This document shows, piece by piece, positions 13,922 to 22,460 of a DNA stretch of 46,149 bases. The stretch's first letter is position 1; each line of letters starts with the position of its first letter. The position numbers and the translations under genes are program-made. Source of the stretch: Streptomyces cellostaticus (GTDB lineage: Bacteria; Actinomycetota; Actinomycetes; Streptomycetales; Streptomycetaceae); the NCBI RefSeq assembly GCF_023630175.1, contig NZ_JALLIN010000055.1, positions 1-46,149 of the forward strand, read 5' to 3'. Below the pieces are notes generated by a model. The model did not search any database, was not told the DNA's origin, and saw nothing but the letters and a program-made list of their open reading frames with translations.

Positions 13922-16510
13922 GTGAGCGAGATACCAGCGAAGGCCACGGAGTCCGAGGACCCGTCGGACGGCGCTAGTGACCAGGCCGCACGCAACGCGG
14001 GCGGCCCGGGCGACGCCATGTGGCAGAGCAGTCCGCCCGGCTCCATCTACGACTACATCAGGGTCGCGTCCTTCTCCATCGGTCCCGGTGGGCTGGTCGA
14101 CCAGTGGAGCCTGCGGGCCGAGGAGCTCTTCGGCATCCCCGCCGAACGCGCCGTCGGGATGGACCCGATCGAGGCCTTCGTCGACTCCGACCTCCGCGAG
14201 CGCAGCCAGCGCAAGATGGCCGAGATCCTCGACGGGCGGGAGTGGACCGGAGCGGTGCCCTTCCGGATGCCGGACGGGCCGGACGGCGCCCCGGGCGAGG
14301 AGGGGCTCGCCGAGGTCTACGTCATGCCCACCCGGACCGCCGAGGGCGAGCGGGCCGCCGTCTGCATAGTGGTGGATGTCCGGACCCTGCGCAGCATCGA
14401 GACGGACCTCGCCGCCTCGCAGGCGATTTTCGGTCAATCCCCGTTCGGATTCCTGCTGATCGACACCGATCTGGGGATCCGCCGGGCCAACATGCGTTTC
14501 GCCTCCATCTTCGGAGGAACCCCGGACGACCACCGCGGCAAGGGAGTTCACGACTACCTGCCGCGTGCCGAGGCGGATCGGGTTTCGGCCACCCTGCGGC
14601 GGGTGCTGGAGACCGGTGACTCCATCACCGACATGCACGTGACCGGGTTCGTCCCGGGCTCCGAGGAGCGCCGGCACTGGTCCGTCAACCTCTACCGGGT
14701 GCACAGCGGCAGCGGCCGGCCCATCGGCATCGCCTGGCTCGGCACCGACATCACCGCCCGCCGCGCGGCGGCCCGGGAGGCGGCCTCGGCCCGGCGCAAC
14801 CTCGCCCTGCTCAACGAGGCCGGCGCCCGCATAGGCAACTCCCTCGACCTGGAGACCACGGCCCGCGAACTCCTCGACGTCGTCGTCCCCGGCTTCTGCG
14901 ACCTCGCCACCGTCGACCTCTACCAGGGGCTGCTCATCGGTGACGAGACCCCGCCGGGCCTCGCCGACGGCAGCGCCGAACTGCGCCGCGTCGCCTTCGC
15001 CAGCGCGGTCTCCGACGCCCCCCTCAGCGGCTCCGGCGACGCCGTCGCGGTCGGCGCGGTCCACCACTTCCCTTTCAACTCGGCCTGCGCGGACGCCCTG
15101 CGCACCGCCCGGCCGCAGCGTGTGCCGGCCGAGGACGGGGGACTCGTGCAGTCGACGCTGGCCGTGCCGATGGTCGCCCACGACACCGTCGTCGGACTCG
15201 CGCGGTTCGCCCGCACGAAGGGCAGCGAGCCGTTCGGCGACCGGGACCGGGACCTCGCGGTCGAACTGGCCGCGCGCGCCGCCGTCTGCATCGACAACGC
15301 CCGCCTGTACCGCCGCGAACACGAGCGGGCGCTGATCCTCCAGCGCTCCCTGCTCCCGCCCGGCGATCCGGAGGCGTCCGGTCTCGACATCGCCTGCCGG
15401 TACCTGCCCGGGAACGCGGCCACCGAGGTCGGCGGTGACTGGTTCGACGTCATAGAACTCCCCGGTCACCGCACCGCGCTCGTCGTCGGCGACGTCATGG
15501 GGCGCGGACTGCGCGCGGCGGTCGCGATGGGCGAACTGCGCACGGCGGTACGCACCCTGGCGCTGCTGGACCTCGAACCGGCCGAGGTGCTCTCCGCGCT
15601 GGACGAGATCGCCCGCGGCCTCGGCACCCCCGGGGGTGTCCAGCAGGCCACCCGCGCCGCGCGCCAGCCCCGCGACGCCGACCTCTCCGAGGTCTACCTC
15701 GCGACCTGTGTCTACGCCGTCTACGACTCCGTCACCAGGCGCTGCACGTTCGCCAACGCCGGGCACCTGCCGCCCGTCCTGGTGGAGCCCGGGGAAGCGG
15801 CCCTGATGCTCGACGTGCCGCCCGGGATGCCGCTCGGGGTCGGCGGCGAACCGTTCGAGGAGGTCGAGGTCGAACTGCCGGAGGGCGCGCTGCTCGCCCT
15901 CTACACGGACGGACTGGTCGAGTCCCGCGACCACCCCCTCGACGAGGGGCTCCAGGCCTTCGTGGGGGCGCTCACCGACCCCGCCCGGCCCCTGGAGGAC
16001 GTCTGCGACCACGTCCTGAACACCCTCGACACGCACCACGGCGAGGACGACATCGCGCTGCTGATGGCCCGGGTCCAGGGGCTGCCCGTGGAGTCCGTCG
16101 GCGACTGGACGCTGCCGCGCGAGCCGCGCAGCGTGGGACGGGCCCGCGAGTACGCCCGGACGCAGTTGGTCGGCTGGGGTCTCGAACCGCTGGTCGACAC
16201 GGCGGAACTGCTGGTCAGTGAGCTGGTGACGAACGCGCTGCGCTACGGGGAGGGCGAGATCAGGCTGCGGCTGCTGCTGGACCGGACCCTGGTGTGCGAG
16301 GTGTGGGACTCCGGTCTGGTGCAGCCGCGGCGGCGCCGGGCCCGGGACACGGACGAGGGAGGCCGCGGTCTGCAACTCGTCGGGCTGCTCAGCGCGGCCT
16401 GGGGCTCGCGGCGCACGCCACGCGGCAAGACGGTGTGGTTCGAACTCCCTCTCCCCGGCGGTGAAACCGGCCTGACCGATCCGGCGGAGGCCCTGCTCAG
16501 CCTCTTCTGA
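13922..16510 (+). CDS. PAS-PAS-GAF-PP2C-HATPase SpoIIE-family regulatory phosphatase/kinase
   Basis: The 862-residue cytoplasmic regulator joins sensing, phosphatase and kinase modules. By position: PAS (about 40-155), PAS (160-280, IFGQSPFGFLLIDTDLGIRRAN), GAF (293-463), a PP2C/SpoIIE phosphatase (about 480-700), and a C-terminal HATPase_c (about 720-855). The phosphatase has all metal-binding motifs: GGDWFDVIEL near 504, GDVMGRGLRAAVAMG near 523, NAGHLPP near 613 and LYTDGLVE near 660. The kinase part has SELVTNALRYGEG and GGRGLQLVG. Such proteins act on STAS-domain anti-anti-sigma factors, switching stress or developmental sigma factors. The GTG at 13922 follows GGAGGGG; the frame is open to 13598 but that part looks non-coding. 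No target is encoded alongside. Confidence 0.93.
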   Translation: MSEIPAKATESEDPSDGASDQAARNAGGPGDAMWQSSPPGSIYDYIRVASFSIGPGGLVDQWSLRAEELFGIPAERAVGMDPIEAFVDSDLRERSQRKMAEILDGREWTGAVPFRMPDGPDGAPGEEGLAEVYVMPTRTAEGERAAVCIVVDVRTLRSIETDLAASQAIFGQSPFGFLLIDTDLGIRRANMRFASIFGGTPDDHRGKGVHDYLPRAEADRVSATLRRVLETGDSITDMHVTGFVPGSEERRHWSVNLYRVHSGSGRPIGIAWLGTDITARRAAAREAASARRNLALLNEAGARIGNSLDLETTARELLDVVVPGFCDLATVDLYQGLLIGDETPPGLADGSAELRRVAFASAVSDAPLSGSGDAVAVGAVHHFPFNSACADALRTARPQRVPAEDGGLVQSTLAVPMVAHDTVVGLARFARTKGSEPFGDRDRDLAVELAARAAVCIDNARLYRREHERALILQRSLLPPGDPEASGLDIACRYLPGNAATEVGGDWFDVIELPGHRTALVVGDVMGRGLRAAVAMGELRTAVRTLALLDLEPAEVLSALDEIARGLGTPGGVQQATRAARQPRDADLSEVYLATCVYAVYDSVTRRCTFANAGHLPPVLVEPGEAALMLDVPPGMPLGVGGEPFEEVEVELPEGALLALYTDGLVESRDHPLDEGLQAFVGALTDPARPLEDVCDHVLNTLDTHHGEDDIALLMARVQGLPVESVGDWTLPREPRSVGRAREYARTQLVGWGLEPLVDTAELLVSELVTNALRYGEGEIRLRLLLDRTLVCEVWDSGLVQPRRRRARDTDEGGRGLQLVGLLSAAWGSRRTPRGKTVWFELPLPGGETGLTDPAEALLSLF

Positions 16511-16514
16511 GACC

Positions 16515-16544
16515 CCGACCCACCCGTCGCGACGGGCAGGTCGG
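16515..16544. terminator. Bidirectional terminator between convergent genes
   Basis: An outer stem CCGACC (16515-16520) / GGTCGG (16539-16544) and an inner CCCGTC (16523-16528) / GACGGG (16531-16536) stack with a symmetric CA/CA internal loop. The element is almost fully palindromic and sits four bases after the PP2C-gene stop, facing the convergent gene that ends at 16598. Confidence 0.6.
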
Positions 16545-16597
16545 CGAACGGGGCCGGCGTACCCTCCGCCACCGCGGGCGCGTGCCGCCGGGCGGAC

Positions 16598-18148
16598 TCA
16601 CGGCAGGTGGCGGCGGGAGCGGGTCAGGGGGCCGCCGAAGCTCGCCGGGGGGCCGCCGTCCGGGTCCTCGGCCAGGAGGACGCCACCGAGGACGGCGCCG
16701 GTCAGGCCGGCGCCACGGCCGTCGGCGAACGGGTTCCCACGGATGCCGACGTCCCGCTCGGCCAGTTCCCGGGCCTGCCCGGCGAGCACGTCCGCCTCGG
16801 TGCCCGCGTCCAGGGCCCGTACCGCCTGCGCCAGCCGGGCCCGTGCCGGTGCGCCCACCGCCCCCCGGTGCACGGCGACGAAGTCCTCGGCGGTGTCGAC
16901 CGAGCCGCGCGACACGAGCAGCCCGGCGGCCTCCAGCACCCCGGACCGCCCCGCCTCCAGACGCTCCACGGCCCGGGTGATCCGCCGCAGCGCGTCCAGC
17001 GGGTCGTACGGGCCGCCGGTCAGCTCGGCGCGCACCGCGGCCGGCGCGGCGTCGGCGTGCGCGAGCCGGGCCCGCAGCTCGCCGCCGGTCAGGGAGCCGC
17101 GCCCGCCTCCCTTGCGCACCCCGGCGATCTCCGCCTCCGCGCCGGTCAGCGCGGCCGGCACCAGCGCGGCCGCCTCCCGCAGCCGGGTCGCGAGGCGTTC
17201 CACTCCGCCCACCAGGATCCCGGCCTGGGTGATGCCCCCCTCGGCGGCGCGCAACTGCCGGGCGGCCCGCGGCAGCTCGCCCGCGTCGGCGGCCTGCCGG
17301 GCCTCGTTGAGCCGCTCGGTGGCGAACACCAGCCGGTCCTTGGCCTGTTCGACGAACCCGGTGACGGGTGCGCCCGCCGAGGGCGCGTACCGCTCCCGCA
17401 GCCCGGCCGCCGTCGCCTGCGCCGCCGCCGTCCGCGCGGCCAGCTCCCGGAACCGGTCCTCCGCGATCCGGAGTGCCGCGGTCACCCCGTGCTCCAGCCC
17501 GCGCAACCGGTCCAGGTCCGCGGCCCGCGCGTCCAGCCGCCGTCCCGCCTCCGCGCACCGTCCGACCACCCCCGCCAGTGCCTGCCGCCGGGCCGTCGCG
17601 TCCTCCGGGAGCCCCTCCTCGTACCGCCGCCACATGGCGAACGCGGCCGACAGCTCGGTCTCCGCGGCCCGCAGGGCGTGCACGAACGGCTCCACCGCCT
17701 CCGCTCCGAACAACTCCTCGACGTAGGAGAGTTCCTCCCTGCTGCCGCGCACGCAGTCGTCGGCCAGTACCAGCGCGGCGCGGGCCTGCCGCTCGCTCTC
17801 GGCCGGGGTGGGCACGGGCGGCGCCGCCGGCACCACGCCCGGTGTGGTGCGGGTCCGGGCCCGCCGGGTGCGCCGCAGATACCCGTAACCGGCCAGCACC
17901 CCGGCGGCGCCGAGGGCGGCGAGCGGCAGCACGAGGTCGGTCGTCGAGGTCTCGTCCTGGCGTGGTGCGGCGGAGCCGGCGACCGGTCCGTTCGGGGCGG
18001 CGGGAACCGGATCACCGCTCCCCATCGTCATCACTGGCACCATCGACAACCCGGTCCCCACGAGTGCGCCGGCCGCGACGAGCGCCACGCGCACCCGTAT
18101 GGGTGCCCGGCTGCGCCGGGATCGGCCGGAGATCGGGGAGGACGTCAC
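16598..18148 (-). CDS. TPM-family-like membrane protein lacking the TPM domain
   Basis: The 516-residue protein starts with a basic segment and a hydrophobic stretch (VRVALVAAGALVGTGLSMVPVM), has a short linker, then a second membrane segment (LVLPLAALGAAGVLAGYGYLRR), and continues as a long Ala/Arg/Glu-rich helical domain containing RYAPSAGAPVTGFVEQAKDRLVFATERLNEARQA and RQLRAAEGGITQAGI. From memory this helical part is the conserved C-terminal half of Streptomyces TPM-domain proteins, but the extracellular TPM domain normally between the two membrane segments is absent; only about 40 residues are there. The GTG at 18148 follows TACGCT by seven bases. It is head-to-head with the TIM-barrel gene at 18229. 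Confidence 0.75.
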   Translation of the reverse strand: MTSSPISGRSRRSRAPIRVRVALVAAGALVGTGLSMVPVMTMGSGDPVPAAPNGPVAGSAAPRQDETSTTDLVLPLAALGAAGVLAGYGYLRRTRRARTRTTPGVVPAAPPVPTPAESERQARAALVLADDCVRGSREELSYVEELFGAEAVEPFVHALRAAETELSAAFAMWRRYEEGLPEDATARRQALAGVVGRCAEAGRRLDARAADLDRLRGLEHGVTAALRIAEDRFRELAARTAAAQATAAGLRERYAPSAGAPVTGFVEQAKDRLVFATERLNEARQAADAGELPRAARQLRAAEGGITQAGILVGGVERLATRLREAAALVPAALTGAEAEIAGVRKGGGRGSLTGGELRARLAHADAAPAAVRAELTGGPYDPLDALRRITRAVERLEAGRSGVLEAAGLLVSRGSVDTAEDFVAVHRGAVGAPARARLAQAVRALDAGTEADVLAGQARELAERDVGIRGNPFADGRGAGLTGAVLGGVLLAEDPDGGPPASFGGPLTRSRRHLP

Positions 18149-18161
18149 ATTTCGGAGCGTA
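18149..18161 (-). promoter_or_regulatory. Leaderless promoter -10 of the TPM-less gene
   Basis: TACGCT (18161..18156, minus strand) is seven bases before the GTG start. The whole divergent interval to the next gene is only 80 bases, so the two promoters must overlap or abut. Confidence 0.5.
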
Positions 18162-18228
18162 TGGGCAGGTAGGCGCCCGCGCGAGTGGGGCGGACACGGC
18201 TGGGGGAACACGAGGACAGGGGGTCGGG

Positions 18229-19701
18229 ATGGACAGGGAACGGCACGACCGGGAGGCGGAACCGGACCGGGGGGCACCGCGAGGGCGGGCCCCCGAGGCC
18301 TCGCCCGCACCGGCCGCGGCCCAGTCCGCACCCGCCGAGGACCGGCCCGCGTCCGCAGATGAGCAGGCCGTGTCCGCGGAGGACCGGCCGGTGTCCGCGG
18401 GTGAGCAGGCCGTGTCCGCGGCGGACGAGTCCGTGTCCGCGGATGAGCAACCCGCACCCGCCGGCGAGCAACCCCCTTCCGCCGAGGCCCAGCCCGGACC
18501 CGGCGGAGAGGCACCCGCGCCGGCCGACGCCCAGCCCGTACCCGAGGCCCGGCCCGGACCCGGCGGAGAGGCACCCGCGCCGGCCGACGCCCAGCCCGTA
18601 CCCGACGCCCAGCCCGGATCCGGCGGAGAGGCACCCGCACCGGCCGACGCCCAGCCCGTACCCGACGCCCAGCCCGGACCCGGCCGCGGCCGGAACCCCA
18701 GGCGCCGACGCCTGCGCCGCGTCCTGCTGGCGCTCCTCCTCGTCCTGACCCTGCCCCTGCTCGCCGCCGAGACGGGCCTTCGCGCCAACTACTCCGGAAC
18801 TCCGGCACCCGGCACCCTCACCCGTGACAAGGACGCCCTCTGGCTGGGGCACGCCTGGGTGGACGGGCGCAAGACCGACGCGGACGTCGAGGCCCTCGCC
18901 GACCGCCTGCGGGGCACCGGCATCCGCGACCTGTACGTCCACTCCGGCCCCTTGGAGCACGACGGCACGCTCCCGAAGTCGGCCTACGAGCGGGCGGGTT
19001 GGCTGACGGCGGCCGTGCACCGGGAACTGCCCGGCGTCCGGGTCCAGGCCTGGCTCGGCGACGTGCTGGCCAGCGAGGGCCCCGACGGGCTGCGCCTGGA
19101 GCGCCCCGCCACCCGCGCGGCGATCGTCGAATCGGCCCGGGCCGTCCTCGCCGCCGGTTTCGAGGGTGCCCACTTCGACCTGGAGCCCCTCCACTCCGGC
19201 GACCGCGACTACCTCTCCCTCCTCGACGACCTGCGCGCCCTCACCCGCGCCCGGCACGCCCTGCTCTCCGTCGCCGCCCACCAGATCGACCCGCTGCCCG
19301 GGTTCCACTCCTTCTGGGCCACGACCACCGGCCACCCCAAGTGGTGGTCGCAGGCCTACTTCGGGCAGGTGGCCCGCCGCGTGGACCAGATCGCCGTGAT
19401 GTCGTACGACACCATGCAGCCGATGCCGAGCCTGTACGGCGGCTATGTGGCCCAGCAGACCAGCCTCGCCCTGGAGGTCACGCCCAGGTCCACCGACCTG
19501 CTCATGGGCCTGCCCTTCTACCACGAGAACCGATTCGGCCACTGGGCCCACGCCGAGACCGTCCCGGCGGCCGTCCGCGGCGTCCGGCTCGGCCTGTCCC
19601 GCACCGACGCCGGCCGGACCCGCTTCGGCGTCGCCCTGTACGTCGACTTCGCGGCCACCGAGGACGACTGGACCGCGTACCGCAGGGACTGGGTGCGGTG
19701 A
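18229..19701 (+). CDS. Membrane-anchored glycoside-hydrolase-like (GH18-type TIM barrel) protein with repeats
   Basis: The 490-residue protein has a disordered Ala/Pro/Glu-rich N terminus (about 1-155), a basic patch RGRNPRRRRLRR, one membrane segment (about 163-182, VLLALLLVLTLPLLAAE) and an extracellular domain of about 300 residues. That domain contains WLGHAWVDGRKTDADVEALADRL, AAGFEGAHFDLEPLHSGDRDYLSLLDDLR (a DxE near residue 316, as in GH18 DxxDxDxE strands), LLSVAAHQ, DQIAVMSYDTMQP and LLMGLPFYHEN. The layout resembles family 18 barrels, but the first aspartates of the usual motif are missing, so hydrolase activity is uncertain. A cell-wall or glycan role is inferred. The ATG at 18229 follows AGGGGG. 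Confidence 0.75.
   Translation: MDRERHDREAEPDRGAPRGRAPEASPAPAAAQSAPAEDRPASADEQAVSAEDRPVSAGEQAVSAADESVSADEQPAPAGEQPPSAEAQPGPGGEAPAPADAQPVPEARPGPGGEAPAPADAQPVPDAQPGSGGEAPAPADAQPVPDAQPGPGRGRNPRRRRLRRVLLALLLVLTLPLLAAETGLRANYSGTPAPGTLTRDKDALWLGHAWVDGRKTDADVEALADRLRGTGIRDLYVHSGPLEHDGTLPKSAYERAGWLTAAVHRELPGVRVQAWLGDVLASEGPDGLRLERPATRAAIVESARAVLAAGFEGAHFDLEPLHSGDRDYLSLLDDLRALTRARHALLSVAAHQIDPLPGFHSFWATTTGHPKWWSQAYFGQVARRVDQIAVMSYDTMQPMPSLYGGYVAQQTSLALEVTPRSTDLLMGLPFYHENRFGHWAHAETVPAAVRGVRLGLSRTDAGRTRFGVALYVDFAATEDDWTAYRRDWVR
18346..18480 (+). repeat. Short degenerate heptad-like coding repeats
   Basis: Units of about 21 bases encode variations of SADEQAV / SAEDRPV / SAGEQAV / SAADESV / SADEQPA. They precede the longer 60-base repeats in the same disordered N-terminal region and look like an older, more diverged expansion. 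Confidence 0.7.
18481..18688 (+). repeat. 60-base coding minisatellite, three full copies plus a partial one
   Basis: A 60-base unit recurs in register at 18481, 18541 and 18601, with a partial copy at 18661. Each encodes 20 residues of the type PDAQPGPGGEAPAPADAQPV. Copies differ at only a few bases, so the expansion is recent, and copy number probably varies between strains. It lies in the cytoplasmic, disordered N terminus of the TIM-barrel protein. Confidence 0.9.
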
Positions 19702-19714
19702 CGGCGGCGGCCCG

Positions 19715-20485
19715 CTACGAGGAGCGCCTCCTGATCCTCGAACCCAGCCACACCAGCGGGTCGTACTTGCGGTCGACGGCGCGTTCCTTCAGGGGGATCA
19801 GAGCGTTGTCCGTGATCCGGATGCCCTCCGGGCAGACCTCCGTGCAGCACTTGGTGATGTTGCAGTAGCCGAGGCCGTGCTCGTCCTGGGCCGCGCGCCC
19901 GCGGTCCAGGCCCTTCTCGGCGGCCGCGTCCAGCGGGTGCATGTCCAGCTCCGCGATGCGCATCAGGAAGCGCGGGCCGGCGTACGCCCGCTTGTTCTCC
20001 TCGTGGTCGCGTACGACGTGACAGACGTCCTGGCACAGGAAGCACTCGATGCACTTGCGGAACTCCTGCGAGCGCTCCACGTCCTCCTGCGACATGCGGT
20101 ACTCGCCGGGGGCGAGACCGGCCGGCGGCACGAACGCCGGGACCTCCCTGGCCTTGCGGTAGTTGTAGCCGACGTCCGTCACCAGGTCCCGGACCACGGG
20201 GAAGGCCCGCAGCGGGGTGATGGAGACGGTCTCGTCCCGGTCGAACACCGACATGCGCGTCATGCACATCAGCCGGGGCCGCCCGTTGATCTCCGCCGAG
20301 CAGGAACCGCACTTGCCCGCCTTGCAGTTCCAGCGCACCGCGAGATCCGGGGCCTGGGTGGCCTGGAGGCGGTGCACGATGTCGAGCACCACCTCGCCGT
20401 CGTTGACCTCGACCGTGAAGTCCGCCAGGCCACCGCCGCTCGCATCGCCCCGCCACACCTGGAAGCGGGCCTCGTAGCTGCTCAC
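19715..20485 (-). CDS. sdhB: Succinate dehydrogenase / fumarate reductase iron-sulfur subunit
   Basis: The 256-residue subunit carries electrons from the flavoprotein to quinone through three clusters. The [2Fe-2S] site is WNCKAGKCGSCSAEING ... LMCM. The [4Fe-4S] site is KCIECFLCQDVCHV, and the second C-terminal cluster region is YCNITKCCTEVCPEGI. The GTG start at 20485 overlaps the sdhA stop as GTGA, so translation is coupled. The order coiled-coil protein, sdhC, sdhA, sdhB and the sequence style match the mycobacterial Sdh1 type rather than the classical sdhCDAB operon. It is convergent with the TIM-barrel gene, 13 bases apart. Confidence 0.93.
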   Translation of the reverse strand: MSSYEARFQVWRGDASGGGLADFTVEVNDGEVVLDIVHRLQATQAPDLAVRWNCKAGKCGSCSAEINGRPRLMCMTRMSVFDRDETVSITPLRAFPVVRDLVTDVGYNYRKAREVPAFVPPAGLAPGEYRMSQEDVERSQEFRKCIECFLCQDVCHVVRDHEENKRAYAGPRFLMRIAELDMHPLDAAAEKGLDRGRAAQDEHGLGYCNITKCCTEVCPEGIRITDNALIPLKERAVDRKYDPLVWLGSRIRRRSS

Positions 20486-22437
20486 TCGTACAGCTCCTCC
20501 TCGGCGAGGTACTTGACCAGCTCCTCCTTCTCGAAGAGGGCGAGCAGGTCCGGGCGGACTGGTTCGGTGGTCTCCCGGGTGAGCCGGATCTGCCCCCGGG
20601 CGGGATCGGTGCCGGCGAGGGTGCCGCCGGGGTCGGCGAGCGCGCACAGCAGGTTCACGTTGCGCCAGCCGCGGTCCATGGCGGGGTGGTCCTCACGGGT
20701 GTGGCCGCCGCGAGACTCGGTGCGTTCCAGCGCGGCCCGTGCCACGCACTCGCTGACCAGCAGCATGTTCCTGAGGTCGAGGGCCAGGTGCCAGCCCGGG
20801 TTGAACTGGCGGTGCCCCTCGACGCCGGCCCGCCGCGCCCGCACCCGCAGTTCGGCCAGCCTGTGCAGGGCCTGCTCCATCTCGCCCTCCCGGCGGATGA
20901 TGCCGACCAGGTCGTTCATCGTCTGCTGGAGCTCCTGGTGCAGGGTGTACGGGTTCTCCGGCGGGCCCGCCTCGCCCTCCGTCCGCGCGGAGAACGGGCG
21001 CAGGGCCTCCGCGGACGCCGTGTTGACCTGGGCGTCGTCGACCCGCGGGCGCCGGTCCGCCAGTCCCCGCGCGTACTGCGCCGCGTGCCAGCCGGCCCGG
21101 CGCCCGAACACCAGCAGGTCGGAGAGCGAGTTGCCGCCGAGCCGGTTGGAGCCGTGCATGCCGCCGGCGACCTCACCGGCAGCGAACAGCCCCGGCACCC
21201 CGCGTGCCGCCGCGGTGTCGGACTCGACGGCGATGCCCCCCATCACGTAGTGGCAGGTCGGCCCGACCTCCATCGCCTCCGCCGTGATGTCGACGTCCGC
21301 CAGTTCCTTGAACTGGTGGTACATCGACGGCAGCCGGCGCCGGACCACCTCCGCGGGCATCCGCGTGGACACGTCCAGGAAGACCCCGCCGTGCGGCGAG
21401 CCGCGGCCCTCCTTCACCTCGGCGTTGATCGCCCGGGCCACCTCGTCGCGGGGCAGCAGCTCGGGGGGCCGGCGGTTGTGTTCGGGGTCGTCGTACCACC
21501 GGTCGGCCTCCTCCTCCGACTCGGCGTACTTCTCCTTGAACACGTCCGGGACGTAGTCGAACATGAACCGCTTGTTCTCGGAGTTGCGCAGCACGCCGCC
21601 GTCGCCGCGTACCGACTCGGTGACGAGGATGCCCTTGACCGACGGCGGCCAGACCATGCCCGTCGGATGGAACTGCACGAACTCCATGTTCAGCAGCGGC
21701 GCCCCGGCCAGCAGCGCGAGGGCGTGCCCGTCACCGGTGTACTCCCACGAGTTCGAGGTGACCTTGAACGACTTGCCGATCCCGCCGGTCGCGACGACCA
21801 CGGCGGGGGCCTCGAGGACGAAGAACCGTCCGGTCTCGCGCTCGTAGCCGAAGACTCCGCCGACCCGGCCCGCGGCGGAGCCGCCCTCGGACGCGGTGTC
21901 CTTGAGGATCCGTGTGACCGTGCACTCCTGGAACACCTTCAGCCGCGCCTCGTGGTCCCCGGTCCGCTCGGCGTCCTCCTGCTGGAGCGAGACGATCTTC
22001 TGCTGCAGGGTGCGGATCAGCTCCAGGCCGGTGCGGTCGCCGACGTGCGCGAGCCGCGGGTACTCGTGGCCGCCGAAGTTGCGCTGCGAGATCCGGCCGT
22101 CCTTCGTCCGGTCGAACAGCGCGCCCCAGGTCTCCAGCTCCCACACCCGGTCCGGGGCCTCCCGGGCGTGCAGCTCGGCCATCCGCCACTGGTTCAGGAA
22201 CTTCCCGCCGCGCATCGTGTCGCGGAAGTGGACCTGCCAGCTGTCGTGCTCGTTGGCGTTGGCCATCGCCGCCGCGATGCCGCCCTCGGCCATCACGGTG
22301 TGCGCCTTGCCGAACAGCGACTTGCAGATCACCGCCGTACGGGCGCCCCGCTCGCGCGCCTCGATCGCGGCGCGCAGCCCGGCGCCCCCGGCACCGACCA
22401 CGACGACGTCCCACTCCTGCCGGTCGACCACGGACAT
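20482..22437 (-). CDS. sdhA: Succinate dehydrogenase / fumarate reductase flavoprotein subunit
   Basis: The 651-residue flavoprotein oxidises succinate to fumarate. The FAD-binding motif is VVVVGAGGAGLRAAIEARERGA (residues 11-32). The segment KAHTVMAEGGIAAAM contains the histidine that binds FAD covalently in this family. QFHPTGMVW and HYVMGGIAV belong to the substrate site, and GLFAAGEVAGGMHGSNRLGGNSLSDLLVFGRRAG is the conserved C-terminal FAD block. The ATG at 22437 is preceded by GAGGGAC; a TTG directly upstream is possible. It overlaps sdhB by four bases. It works with SdhB and SdhC at the cytoplasmic membrane. Confidence 0.95.
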   Translation of the reverse strand: MSVVDRQEWDVVVVGAGGAGLRAAIEARERGARTAVICKSLFGKAHTVMAEGGIAAAMANANEHDSWQVHFRDTMRGGKFLNQWRMAELHAREAPDRVWELETWGALFDRTKDGRISQRNFGGHEYPRLAHVGDRTGLELIRTLQQKIVSLQQEDAERTGDHEARLKVFQECTVTRILKDTASEGGSAAGRVGGVFGYERETGRFFVLEAPAVVVATGGIGKSFKVTSNSWEYTGDGHALALLAGAPLLNMEFVQFHPTGMVWPPSVKGILVTESVRGDGGVLRNSENKRFMFDYVPDVFKEKYAESEEEADRWYDDPEHNRRPPELLPRDEVARAINAEVKEGRGSPHGGVFLDVSTRMPAEVVRRRLPSMYHQFKELADVDITAEAMEVGPTCHYVMGGIAVESDTAAARGVPGLFAAGEVAGGMHGSNRLGGNSLSDLLVFGRRAGWHAAQYARGLADRRPRVDDAQVNTASAEALRPFSARTEGEAGPPENPYTLHQELQQTMNDLVGIIRREGEMEQALHRLAELRVRARRAGVEGHRQFNPGWHLALDLRNMLLVSECVARAALERTESRGGHTREDHPAMDRGWRNVNLLCALADPGGTLAGTDPARGQIRLTRETTEPVRPDLLALFEKEELVKYLAEEELYE

Positions 22438-22460
22438 CAATCAGTCCCTCACTGGAGTCA

